Shown piece by piece: positions 22,945 through 35,900 of a DNA stretch of 64,000 nucleotides. The notes beneath the pieces were generated by a model. The model ran no database searches, was not told the origin of the DNA, and worked only from the letters and a program-made list of their open reading frames with translations. The stretch is taken from assembly GCA_008638375.1 (NCBI GenBank), contig CM018032.1, forward strand, positions 38,751,355 through 38,815,354, in the 5' to 3' direction. This DNA is from Nyssa sinensis (lineage: Eukaryota; Streptophyta; Magnoliopsida; Cornales; Nyssaceae). A program made the translations under genes and the position numbers. The first letter of the stretch is position 1, and every line of letters begins with the position of its first letter.

Positions 22945-25900
22945 CTACATTACAAAATTGGTTTGCACCTTGCTAACTAAATGCTTCCCATAAACAGCCC
23001 CTTCAAACTTCTTAGTTCCCCCAGTCCTCTGTATACAAATATCCAAGGGCTCTATTGCAGCATCAAAGTTTGGCTGTTCACGAAACAAAAACATTGACAA
23101 AGGACCGCTAAAGGAGAGACAAAAATTGAAAAAAAGAAAGAGAGAGCATTGTTGGGTAGAGAGATTAACCTCATAAAAATAGGCCACACAGACCCGATAC
23201 TTTGGGGAATTGTTGGTGACTCGATGCAAAGTTGATTCATAGAGACCATTAGACAAAATCTGCAGTTTTTCCACATTTCAGGAGGATATTCTCTTCATGT
23301 TAAGAGAGTACCAGATATTGGAGAATTTGGTGCAAAGTTGTATACCTTTAGCATGTCACCAATATTGCAAACAAATGTTCCAGGGATGGGAGGAGCTGAT
23401 ATCCACTCACCAGACAGATTTCTTACCTTAAACAACTTACTAGAATTAGAAGTTTGAGGAACATAAAGGAGCAGCAATCAATCAGCAATATATGAACTGG
23501 CTTAAATGTAAACTTCAAATTGAAGCCTGGGTGTCAATTAGGATGCCTAAACTCCTCTTGTAGTATTAAACAGAGACATTTGCTTCATTCTTAAGAAAGC
23601 TTTAATTGTTCTATAACTTCTGTACCAAATTAGATAAAGCATATTATGTGATGTTTATTATAACAGCCCTATATGATGACAAGCTCTAACGAAAGCTGAT
23701 TCTATGAATAAAATGCGAATTTGGCATTTCAGGTTCTAAACAAGCTTTGAAAATTAGTTGCAGTTAATTTTTCTACAAAAAATACAGTATCTTCCATATC
23801 TGAAGATATAGCAGTGAAATAGAAAAGTACTAGTCTCCAGGTACCATTCCCTGTTACAATTAATGAGTGATTGAGGGAGGAAGAGGATTGAGCTTTTGAA
23901 ATGGTTCCTTTTTTTTTTTTTTAAGGGTAAAGGGGGTTTAAATAGATGCAGTTGTGGGGATTTTAAGACTTAAAAGTGCAAAAAATTAAAGAGAATAAGG
24001 AAAAGCTCTATGAATCACTCCTAGAGTCATGTAGGTATCACACCTAGACTGGAAATTGGAATTGCATCATACAATTTCAAACTATTTTCAAAAGCTTCTT
24101 AAAAATCTCGAAACTTGTTTCTCATTGAATTGAAGAAACAGCATAACTAATAAGATACTTCTAGTTAATCTTAACTCAAATTGGACTTCAAGTCCATATT
24201 AAGAAATAAAGCAACTTTGACTAGTATTACCCATATAAACATACTAAAGTTCACAAATAAAGACCCAATATAACAACTTAACCTAAAATATGAACCATGA
24301 TCCCTTCCTATAGCTCATATCCAGCAAATCGACAAATTTTCAAAATTTTCTTGTTTTAAAACACAAGGAAGCATGTCAGGAATTAACCAGCAGTATCCTA
24401 CCTAACCTAAAATAAAAACAAAACAGGAGTCGAATAAGGTTAACACTTGATAACACAAGGCAACATGTTGGCCCCACCTTCAAATCAAACAAATTTCTAA
24501 ATTTTTTTTTCTTTTCCTAAATTTTATTTTTATTGAAGTTCTTAGAGCATCTCCAATGGTTTGTGCCATTTTTTTCCATGTCAATGCTATTTTTAGCATA
24601 GCTATAGTGTCAAAACCCTATATTTTAGCTTTTTCGCTCCAATGATACATTTTGAGAAAATGCTTTTTTTTTTTGGCACAATCACACCATTTCTTTTGCC
24701 AACAACCACTGAGAAAAATCTGTCCTATATGTCTCTTGTATCACTCTAATGGGCTGCCAGGTGGCCTGCCAAAATTTGGCATATGCCAAATATAGCACAA
24801 GATTTGGCACTGCTAAATTTTAGCACCCCTTATAGCATACCATTGGAGCATGCAATTTGATCTTTGTGATAATTTAAGCATTGGCATCCCAAATGGCACA
24901 TGCATTGGAGATGGTCTTACAGATTGCATGAGCAGGTCAGATAGAAAGCAAATCAAGCAATTCCTACAAGGGAACAACCACTGGCGACTGGTTTTGACAG
25001 GATCTTGAAAGAAGAAAAAAAAAACAAGAAAGAGAGCAGCAATGACTGATGAAAGAAACAACAGAAGTGTTCGAAAAATCAACATTTTAAGCAAACATGC
25101 ACATTTTTTTGAATGAACATCTACAATATTGGAACTCGAAAACAATTTTTAAGACGGATGATTGGCAGGTGATATATAGTTTTCTAGTATGAAAAAGTAA
25201 ACATATCACAAAGGATGCCTAAACCAAAACAAAGATAAAAACAATGAAAACAAAATTTGAAAATAAGGTATGATACTTTAATCACCTTATTCAATCAAAA
25301 GAATTTAACTATGGATATTTTACAAACAAAGATTTTGGTTAATATTTAAAGGATCAGACTGGAAATTTATTTTCCTTGTAAATTTAGAATTCAGAGGATA
25401 ACACCAAAAGAAACTCATGAAAGTAGCTGACTATACCTGAAGAGCAGTTATGTCATCATCCTGATTAACCAGTGTCAACAGACCTGTTATGCAACACTGT
25501 AAGACATTTATGATTGATGAACATGATCATCTAGGCCTTTCAACATCTAGAGACTAGAAATTTACCGTAATCAGTGTGAGCTCCACTGGATTTGTTTGGA
25601 CAAAAACCAAGAAAAGAAACACATCACCTACATAAGAACTAGTGAAACACAAGAACAAAAACGCAAGCACCAACATCCACAATTATGAATTACCATCCAA
25701 TGTCATTTGTTGGCGTGTCTTCACCATTTGCACAGGATACACCAGGGTAACCAATGATACGGAACACCCAAAATGGATCTCCAGCTCTTTCACCTTCACA
25801 TTCATCTGCTGATCCACTCAGTGCTAGTGCAATACCCCGCATTATTTTTCTCGAAAGATCTGGCCACACTCAGTAATCAAGATTTGTAAACTATTTTTAA

Positions 25901-28900
25901 CAATTGAACATAGAGAGAGAAAAATCTATATATATATATATATATTATTATTATCGTTAAAAAAAAGGCACCTGTACAGAGGTTGATATACTCCTCCATC
26001 AGTTGTTTGAAATTTGGAGGATTAATTGGCCTGCAAAAAGAAACAAGGGATGATAAAAAAAATAAAAAATAAAAAAGAACAAAATAAAACCACAATCCCT
26101 TCAGTTTGCATATACTATTTTTCATCCAATCACTAACTAGAAATAAAAAAGGAGGAAAAAAATAATGGAACAAAAATCAACATCAAGTCCATACACTGAA
26201 AAACTTTGAAATTAGTAAACCAGATGCTCAGAAACAATAGGTTGCATTGTGGTTCCCAAAAAATTAGCAAGCTGGCTTCCATAGTTCTATGTGACTCAAA
26301 TGACTCGAATTTCGCGAATATAACATTATAAACAATACTAGGCCAGGGGCAAAAAACCAAAAAAACAATAGAGATGCAATTGAACACATTGAGTTCACAT
26401 TCCTGTCAGTTGGTTTATTTTCAAGACTGAAGAACGTTGTTTAACGAGGATCAGGTATTCCATGAGGTGAAGCATAAAAGGTTAGTCTTACCATGGCTTA
26501 CTCTGCATAGCAAAACTTCACCAATCAAGGTTAGAAGGATAATGATAATTTCAGGATTTAAGATATTTTTATTACAAGAACATTCGACATTTAGACATTA
26601 TATGGAAAAATATCAAGAACAATTCATTGAAAATTAAAATGTCAATTAGAGGGAGAGGGAGAGAGAGAGAGATGCATCTTAGGAAAAGAATGTCCTAATA
26701 CTCAATTTGTTACATTCAGTAAAAATTTGAACAGAAACTTAGATAAAAAGTCCTTATTCCACATACCATTGATTAGATTCTTCTAGAGGTTTGCTAAAAG
26801 CGCCATACATCCCTTGTTTCATTTCTCTATAACACTGTTACCCAAAAAATAAAAGAAAAAGAATATTCATGAATTAATGATAACAACAAAAGCTACTGCT
26901 ACTAATATTAAAATAACAATGATTCAATGTGTCCTGTCTCACTATATTACCGAAAAAAAAGGAAAATAATATGTACACCTGTGGAAGTTTGTACAACATT
27001 CACTTGAATCTAGACCATTGGACTCGTGTGGATAGCTTAAATCACAAACAGGCATACAATATTAAAGCCTTGAACAGAAATAATATACATGGCTAATTAT
27101 CAAATATAGTGGTGAATATAATCATGTTGAAGGCTTGAAGAACCACAATAACACCATATGTCAAAAACCTGTAGGCGCTAGATCAAGAAGTTCTCTTGAT
27201 AAAAAGTTTATCAAAATTATTATCACTTGGATTTTAGAATTTGAAAAACAAAAAGAAATAGGATCATGCTATCATATGTGCTCAGTGTAACATTTTCACC
27301 CCATGGGAAAGGGCAGATTTTCCATGGGAGCCCTAGGGGCAGGTGCCCCACTGAATTTTTTTTTAAAAAAAGGTCAATTCACAATTTTTAAATTATCAAA
27401 ACTTTTAAAACTTGCCCCCAGTGGATAAGTTATTTGAAAAACTGCCCCCTAATATGTCACTATCTCTGTCTCAGATAATATTCTCTCTCCACTCTTATAC
27501 GCCTCTTTCTCTCTCCACTTTTCTACGCGTCTGTCCCCCCCCTCTCTCTCTCTCCACTCTCTCGTGCGCCTCTCTCTCTCACCCCCCCCCCCCTCTCTCT
27601 CCGTTCTTCTACGCCTCTACCCCTCTCTCTCTCTCATCTACTTCTCTCTATGTCTAGTCTCTGGCTTCCCCTCCATTCAGTCTCATTCAACCTTCAATCA
27701 TCCTTGATTCTCAGTATCTCTGCACCATCTCTAAATTGAATTGGTGGCTACTGGCCAGCTCTGTGAAAAAAAATGACTTCGAAGATGTAACTCACAATTT
27801 AGTTGAAGCAATTCTGGATATTGGATTCCTGTTTCATCTTCAAAATTTGAGGTATCAACTCTTCTCTATCTAATTTCTACAATCCTTTTTCTTTATTTTA
27901 GGTTATACAACCGTCATATTATTGCTCAAAATTAAGAATTTAAAAAGGAAAAAAATTATTCGCATGCATTTGTTCTTGAATTGTATGTTGTCAGGTTATA
28001 TATTTGTCATAATATTGCTCAACATCAAGAATTTAAGAAGGAAAAAATTATTGCTTAGGTTATATATTTGTCATAATATTGAATACAAGTTTAATTTAAT
28101 ACCAAAATTAGTTGTTTATGTCAAATATTTGGAATTTTGGAGTTGAAAATGCATAGAAATTGTAGGTCGTTCCCTACTGCTGACTTTTATGTTGTAAGCA
28201 ACTCTCTAAGTTCTGGAATATTGTGGTCAATTTTTTCTTGATGAACTTCCAATAGTTTTTCTAGTGAGTAGCCTAACCAATAACCATTAATAGAAATTTA
28301 AGTCCAACTAAAATTTTGGATAGCATTGATTATGAGATGATCAACGGTTCTAAAATATGAAGACTTGTTGGGAGAAACTATAAAGATTTGTGTACAAGTA
28401 TTAAAAATGGGAACCAAAATTTTTGTTTAAGTAATATCCAAATTATGTGAAAAGTTTTTTTTTTACCAAGTAATAGTTAAAAATGTGTAAAAGATGTCCA
28501 AGCGAGGGCGAAGCACATGTACAACATGTGTGAATATTTCAAATATATATTTTTTGTTAATGACATGATCAAACTTTTAAATTTTTTTGTTCTTTTCAAT
28601 TATTGATGATACATGTAGTAACAATCAACTTTTATGAAATCAATTTTGATTTTATGAGTGAGTTATAAGTTGCCCCCACTGAGACAAAATCTTTGCTCCG
28701 TCCCTGCCCATGGGTGCCTTGGTGGCACTTCAATAATTTCAATATTGTAACATTCTAAATCTTGGTAACTATTCTGATATCCTAAACAGTTTCACTGCAC
28801 AAATATTATCATAAGCTTCGGTTCGTACTATGGTGTTCTTCAATTAAAATTTACAGCAGATACAAAACATATATAAACAGTAAAACAATTAAGAAAAACC

Positions 28901-30216
28901 TACATCAATAGCTTCATGCATATCAGGTATGCCTTTGGTTATATTTTCACCAATCCTCTGATATCCTCTGCATATAAAATGTTGCCTTGCAGTTAAAATA
29001 AATACAGTGGATTCTAGTGATAGATCATGAATTGATTCTGATAGAAGAAGTATGGATGTAGCATGCCTGTATCCAGTTGCTGCAGACAATTTGATCTTGA
29101 TCTTTTCCTCATAAGGTAGGTGGAAAAATCTGCGTGTCACATTTCTAACCTCTTTGATAAGGGAATCAGGGATACCATGGCCCTTCTGGTCAGTCACAAT
29201 GCATCAGAAAATTAATATCATTACAAGTTAAAACCAACATCATCTTTTTATTGAACAAGTAAGAAGAATAATACAGGGAAAGTGATGAATGAAGTCCCAA
29301 ACAGTTTACCCTTCTGTTATATAAAAAATGTTTACTGTCTGAACCAAATGCTTAATCATGATAAACTTTGAATTACTATTGGTGAAACTCCATTGAAGAA
29401 GCATAAATTATGAATTCTGAAACAGATCTCGCTAACAGTTTATCACCCATAAGGCCATAACTCAAGTAAGTTCCTTCAACCAACATAATGACAACTCAGG
29501 CCTTGTCTCTCTCTAATATCAGTTATAGGCCACATAATAGTTTTAAAAAGAATCTTTTTTTTTTTTTATAAGAGATAGGGCATCATGAGACTCCTAGTAT
29601 GGATAACAATGGTATGCATGTCGAAAGGACCTTATGCTATATTTATTCAATGCTTCAGGTTTTTCTTTTTTTCCCCTCATTTGCCAAATCACTGTTACAA
29701 GTGATTAATTTAAACTGCTGGTAGGCCAGAAGACAAGGAAAAGAAAAACAAACTAGAGATTTTTCCATGACTTCTGGCCAACTATTTGTAAGATAAAAAT
29801 ATTTCCTTCTTTTTTATTTTCAAATCTTGGCTGCCAGATCCAACTTTAAGAGAATACCTTCAAACTAGAATATGAAAATATTTTCAACTCCAAAACTGAA
29901 ATTTTATCAAAATAACCAGGATTAGAAACCATTTTAGGCCTGATAAATTGTTTTACAGGATACAAAAGATACATATAATATAAGTCATAACTTTCTCCTG
30001 CTAATGGACATCAATACTGGCGTTTAGGTCATATAACTTCATCAGTATCTTCAATCATATAAACCAGGAATATCCATTGGTGACCATTACATGTAAGAAT
30101 ATAATTTTAAGAATAAAGCAGAATTTAAGCATTACATCAATTTTTATTATAGTTATTCTTTTTGGTAGGTGCTTTACCATCAGTTTCACAATTATGCACT
30201 GACATAAACGACAATT

Positions 30217-30253
<37 letters not shown>

Positions 30254-31062
30254 CTATAGAAAATTACCACATAAAAGAATCCAGCTTCTCTACAAGCCTG
30301 ATCTAATTTGCTAACGACCTCAGCCACACCTTCGTCTTCAGCCATGTTTAGATCATCCCACTTGGCCAAGAGAGGACTAATATCTGTGTCATAAGGGGAA
30401 ACAAAAACAACTACAGTAAGAAAAGACTACAAAGAACTTGGTTTGAGTAAATGTAAATGCTCAACAAAACCATTTCCCCACCAATTTCTAATCTTTTTTA
30501 ATTTATTGCTTTGTATTTTCTTTACAAGGTGGCATTTGCCATGTCAATTATTAGCATAACACAAACTGTTACACTGAAAACTTCAGTCAAAAGTTTTATG
30601 CTCTCAATTGACACAGCAAAAAAGGCCCTCCGTGCATGATCCAGCTAAAGCAATCTGTTTGGCTTCTGAGAAAAAAGTAGTAGAAAAAAGAAAGGAAATT
30701 GGAGATTTCGATCCTAAATTATTTATTATTTGAGATCCCCACCCTACCAAATATACACGGTCACACACAACTAATTTTAATACATGTGAAAAAAACAAAA
30801 GATTTATAGTCCCATTTGCTTCTCTTTTCATCATTTTCCTTTGCAACCAAAGGAAAAGATTAGTTACTTCGGTTGCTTTGGGGTTCAGGCAATCTTTTCC
30901 TTTGGGGTTCAGGCACTGAACCTCAGCTAATAATAAGAAACTGATTCTGCAATGAAACCATATGTATGAATTGAAACATATCCAGAGAGATAAAAAAAAA
31001 TAAAAAGAGAGATCAATTAGGGCTTTACCTATTAAAGGAATGGATTTGAAGTCGGTGGCCAT
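22945..31062 (-). CDS. 2-oxoglutarate/Fe(II)-dependent dioxygenase, At3g50210 type, 12 exons
   Basis: Exons right to left: 31062-31029, 30383-30268, 29185-29067, 28967-28904, 26834-26767, 26030-25972, 25859-25694, 25585-25566, 25483-25437, 23426-23346, 23259-23170, 23073-22945. They join in frame to 993 bp, 330 residues, close to the Arabidopsis protein. All introns are GT-AG except intron 3 (GC-AG). The N-terminus [11 protein letters not shown] and the DIOX_N segment ([29 protein letters not shown]) lead to the catalytic jelly-roll. Iron ligands are H and D of GAHTDYG (exon 8) and the His of TLHRV (exon 11); the 2-oxoglutarate Arg is in [18 protein letters not shown] is the usual helix motif. 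The substrate is unknown; the enzyme should be soluble. I chose Met at 31062 over an in-frame Met 11 codons upstream because MATDFKSIP is the conserved start. No breaks. Confidence 0.93.
24545..24916. mobile_element. Tourist-like MITE in intron 9 of the dioxygenase gene
   Basis: 372 bp with terminal inverted repeats GAGCATCTCCAATG (left) and its near-complement at the right edge (CATTGGAGATGGTC), flanked by TTA on both sides (24542-24544 and 24917-24919). TTA duplications and this size fit PIF/Harbinger-derived MITEs. The interior repeats TTTAGCA and TTTGGCA phrases in both orientations. It has no coding capacity. Confidence 0.75.
25926..25946. repeat. TA microsatellite in intron 6
   Basis: A short TA-dinucleotide tract within the intron between exons 6 and 7 of the dioxygenase gene. 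Similar tracts lie in intron 2 (about 30222-30250, TA) and, as GA, in intron 5 (about 26648-26672). Confidence 0.8.
27333..28707. mobile_element. Possible DNA-transposon insertion in intron 4 of the dioxygenase gene
   Basis: About 1.37 kb flanked by CCATGGGAGCC (27322-27332) and CCATGGGTGCC (28708-28718), an 11-base near-direct repeat with one mismatch. The ends resemble each other in inverted orientation: GGGGCAGGTGCCCCACTGAA on the left, and on the right, read on the minus strand, GCAGGGACGGAGC followed by CAGTGGGGGCA. End sequences of this kind are common on non-autonomous hAT- or Mutator-like elements. The interior holds CT/C-rich low-complexity sequence (27475-27650) and AT-rich filler, with no transposase. 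Superfamily is unresolved. Confidence 0.5.
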
Positions 31063-32460
31063 GGCGTTAAGAGGTATGCTATCTCGTGATCTCACTTGGC
31101 TAATGATGCAAAGATTCGGAATCTTGTTTTTATTCCCTCTCTCCCCGGTGCGGAATCGTTACTTTAATGGTCATTTTCATACGCCGGGAAAGGCAGGTTG
31201 ATTACTGCCAAGTTGCTGACGGGTCGGTCAGTCCCAACCCTAAGGGTCAATAGGTCTAATTTTCTACTTTCTTTTTTTCTATTAGTGTAGTTAAAAAATA
31301 TTATTTAAATTAAACTAACGTGTAAAAATATTTTTTGAATTAAATAAATAAATTATTAAAAAATATTTAATATTTAACCAAATGTGAATATTTATAATTA
31401 GAGTTGATAAATTTAATAAAAAAATTAAATTTATTAGCTTAATTTAAATTGTACTTGAAAAAATTATAATTAATAAATGTAATTCAAAATTTTATTTTAA
31501 ACAAATTAAAATTAATTAATTATGATTAAGAGACTCAAAATTTATTAAATATGTTTGAGAAACAGATCCAAACATAGTCTTAGCTACCAAACTTGTTAAG
31601 CTTGAAAGGTAGGCTTGATGATGGCCCAACCGGCTAGGGGGCCATCCCAGCTTCTTCAACCCCAAGAAGTGATGAGTCGACACCTGGGTGCCAAACGACT
31701 CCACTGATAAGAACCCTTGGGAGTCATAAGCCTAGTATCCCATGCCCGTCTTTTTTCTGTGACCAATTGACATTTCTATAATTGTTAAAGGATTTGATTC
31801 TCGTGAAATTAATTTTGTGTCTTTTCATAAATTCGTAATAATTTACTTAGTACAATTATTAACAATAGAAAAGGTAAAGCTAGAATTAAGTGATTTAAGG
31901 ATTTGAAGTTAATTTTTTTTCATGAGTTAAAAATACAATTCAGGTAACAATTAGTAAATTAAGAAAGGTCACTGAGTGGCTTCTTCAAATTCAATACAAA
32001 AGCAGTCGAGAATTACTTTTCCATTTGTACATTTTAAGAAGCAAACTCAATACAAAAATAATTTTAAGAGTTTGACCAACAACTAAGCATGTTTCTTGAA
32101 CTAATTAACTCTAAAAGAAAAAAAATAGAGATAGTTCAAATTGGTTTTGAATTGTTTATTTACCAAACTTTTTAATCATTCAATGTGAATTAAAAGCATA
32201 AGCCCGTATTTGATTTGAATCAAGTTTAAATGGAGAAAATTAAAATAATAATTATCAAAATTGAATCGAAGAACAAGTCAATTCATAATTCAATGGTTCA
32301 ACTAATTTTATATTTAATATATTTAGAAATATATAAAAATATATTAAGAAAATATATATACACTAAAAATTAAGAAAACTATAGAAAATGTTATATTTAT
32401 ATTATCTAGTATTAGATAACAAATTATAAACATAATTATTAAGATTATCTTAATGGATGT
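31063..32460. other. 5' flank of the dioxygenase gene, no other gene seen
   Basis: The first 200 bases or so upstream of the start codon are relatively GC-rich (CTCTCCCCGGTGCGG near 31138) and should hold the promoter. Beyond about 31280 the sequence is very AT-rich without ORFs of interest. A 180-base less AT-rich island at about 31545-31725 has a minus-strand ORF of 62 codons that I do not recognise. Confidence 0.55.
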
Positions 32461-32962
32461 TGTTAGATATTGGGTCATTTGAATTCGAGTTTGTTGGCAT
32501 TCATAAGATTTGTAAAGATTGTGATAATTATAATAAAAGTTTATACGTAGATTCTTATCTGTTCTGATTGATTTGACCAACTTAAATATTATCACGTAAG
32601 TCTTGCGGTTATTCCATCAGTTGTGGTTATAGGATATAAACAAATACCCATTAGTTAAGCGTAAGGAATTCATCCATGTGTAATCTCTCAAATGATCATG
32701 CGAGGTTTTGAGTAACGCTCTCTCTAATATTTTTCTTAGGTAACCATCATAGTGGCATTGGTCTTGGATCATGAAAATATATAGACAGCTCGATATTGTA
32801 GCTGTCATATTTGATGAGAAGGATCTCTTGCAACGTTTCAAGGATGTTCGTAGTGTTCCAAGAAAGTTCGTAATAGAAGCCGCCTCTTTCGCTTCCGTTG
32901 TTTTTTATCCGAAGAGGTAATCGAGTTAACACCCGTTTTTGTTGTTTTATGTACTTCCTTTA
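32461..32962 (+). repeat. 5' LTR of the LARD-like element
   Basis: 502 bp, matched over its length by 37948-38467 (for example GGATATAAACAAATA, CAAGAAA/TCGTAATA and GTTGTTTTATGTA blocks). It starts directly after GATGT. Confidence 0.9.
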
Positions 32963-32963
32963 T

Positions 32964-32974
32964 TGGTATCAGAG
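32964..32974 (+). promoter_or_regulatory. Primer-binding site of the LARD-like element
   Basis: TGGTATCAGAG, initiator Met tRNA type, one base after the 5' LTR. It shows the plus orientation although the interior is non-coding. Confidence 0.88.
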
Positions 32975-35900
32975 TCATAAGCTTGCGTTCGCTAATTTAT
33001 GTGTTTATGCATGTATATTTATTAAGAGAGAAAATCATGCATTAAACTCACATGACTAATTTTTAAAAGATCATTATAAGAACACATTTAAATGATCCCC
33101 CATGGTGGATATGTTCTTTATAAATCCAATAGGTAACCCTTAAAATTTCACGACAATCCACTGTCGGATATGTAAGAAATCTGAGTTTAAAGTTCTGATT
33201 TTTCAAGAAAACACAACTTTAATATGAATCTTTGAGTTTTAACATGATCTATAAAACCTCGATTCTTATGTATGAAATTTATTTCGATTTGTTCCTTGTT
33301 CCAAGAGCTTTCCAACGATATATGGTACACAATGTTTCATCAAAAATTGAGTGAGATACAAGGTCCCAAAGTTTGATAGTAATCATGGACAAACTTTGTT
33401 TTTGAAGAAGATGAATTGCAAAGGAATGCAACTCCCACTCTCGATAGGTTGTGTGAGAGCGTGCATCATCTTTCGGAGCCTATTTTTTGACACATCCGGA
33501 GAGTGCCTCACTCACTAAATTTGTGACCCCGTGATATATTTTTTTTATAATTTTTTTTAGCTTCTCGAAATTAGTTTAAATTATTTTGTATTATGAAAAA
33601 GTGCTAAAAATTTGTTTAAATACTTTTTCAAAAATTCTCGAAAGCTATATTTGAGATTAAAATTACATATCAGTATTTAGTATTCTGTTGGGGGTCCAAA
33701 TTATTTTTTGGTGAAGTTTTTACCTATTTTTTTATATTTTTGGGACTTTAAAAATTAGTTTTATCCCAAAAATTGGTTAAAAATTCCAAAAAATTTATTT
33801 TAAATGTGAAAATTTCTTGAAAAGACTTTGAACATTAGATACAATTATATTATGTGTGGATCATATTTTTAGGGTCATGTGTGGATCATTTATGAATTAA
33901 TTATCATATGAATAATTGTTTATTGCATCATTATTGTATAATATTGATTCCCAATAATTGTGAGACCTAAATACCCACTCTCATTGTGGCAATGTGTGGT
34001 AAAGCCATCCATCAAAACCCATTATATTGTTATGCATGTGGATGTGGATGTATGTTGTGATTGGACAGGCTTATTTAATTAATATTTTAATACACGTGTT
34101 GTGGTGATGTATGGAATAACAAAATTAATTTTGTGATATATGAGATATAGGCGCAACATCCCCATTTTTTTTTATTACTTTTGGTAGATTAATGTACTAG
34201 GTTCATTCTACAATGTAATAAATTTTGGAAAGGTTGAATTTATTTTTGAAGTCTTGTAAGGGGATGTGTTTTAGCTGCAAACTCGTATGTCCATAAATTA
34301 TCTTGGCATGACATATTAGAATGTTAAATGGGCTCACGTAAAGTTCATGCACTTTAGAATATGGGTACTGATTATTATTGTTATGTTGATGAATTAAATT
34401 TATTTTAATTCAAAATCATTGTGTGGATGAATTAAACTTGTTTTAATTTAAATTATTTTTCTCGAAACTATTTAAAAATATACTTTTATTTATATAAATG
34501 AGAGATGATTATGAGCTTAGCGAAATTTTTGATCTCACAATGTAAAATAAAATAATATGTTTAATTGAATTTCTGATAGCAGAATAATATAAGGAATGTA
34601 TGCTTAAATGTCACATTGCACACTATGATAGTAGTGAAATAGCCTTAATAAATGTGAATGGCGACTTGACTAACATAAATGCTTAGAATGACTACATTAC
34701 ACACATAGCATATGTGTAAACATTGACTAATAAGAAAAATAATCCAATACCTTGAGACATGGAAGCTTGTCATAATTAATTAAGTTGTTGAATGGGCTTC
34801 ATTGTGTAGAGCAATATATCCATAAGTCTTATTGAAAATTTGTTTCGATTTGTTCTATGACAAATATAGACTTGCATTTAATGAGTAGCAAATTCTCGTC
34901 AAATACCCTGACTCGTATTTAAAAACTTTTTTTTTAAAAAAAAAAAATTGACGCTACTTATTTAAATAAAAATAGTGCATCATCTGGAGACAAAAGATAG
35001 AGCACCAAGAGGTGAACTCTTAAACTAACCTTGTCACATAGGGTGGGCCAAACAAGGCTTTTAGGCCTATGTTTATAGACAAGAAAAAGTTGCTAATTAG
35101 GGTGGGGCTGAGAAACTTGCGTCGAAAGTAGGCAAGAAAGTTAAGTGTCGCAGGGGCATGCATGGCAGATAATGAGATATATTACAGAATGAGCTGCTAC
35201 TTAAGAATAAAATAAATCATTTTGCTCGTAGTTGTATTGAGTCAATGTTGACCATTTTATTCAAAATAGAGAAAAGATTAAGTAAAAGGCATAAATAGCG
35301 TGTAAAGAGCGCGACTTTATAATGCTCATAGTATTTTGTATATTATGCACAAGTGGTAGCATAAGAACTAATCATCACAAATGTGAGCTAATTAATTCTT
35401 TTGAGCAACACATGACCTTATGATAAAATAATTGGATATTGGTATTTGACTGGACGTTTGGTCCACCTCCAACCCAATTGATTTTTGACTTTTTATTATC
35501 TTTAAACTTTAGTCCTTGGTACTGAATGTAACTATTTATTCTTTGAGAAATAATAGTTTAATATAGATTGATTAGTTTAATCTACTTCATGTTAGAGGCA
35601 GCTTCATTATGTGAGTATGATAGTGACTCTCTCTCATTGGATTATTTGATAATTTTGGACTTATCTCTTTATGGCTTTTTACGTTGTTCTTTTTTGAACA
35701 ATAACATGGATATATTGAATTAGATTGGATGACTAGATTAGCTTGAGAAGACCTATTGGAGTTACTTGCAAAAATTAGTCTATCAGTGTGTAAACCCTAT
35801 TTGATTGAAAATACATGTATGAAACCTTATTTGTAAGGTAGACCGATTCCTTATCCACTAGAGTCAGTCCTAATAGCATGTGCGATCTCATGATATTATG

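Noticed and set aside
27412..27657. 81-codon ORF rich in Ser, Leu and Pro
   Set aside because: Low-complexity CT/C-rich tract inside a transposon-like intron insertion.
31063..31095. In-frame Met 11 codons upstream of the dioxygenase start
   Set aside because: The MATDFKSIP start is the conserved family N-terminus; the extra residues have no counterpart that I know.
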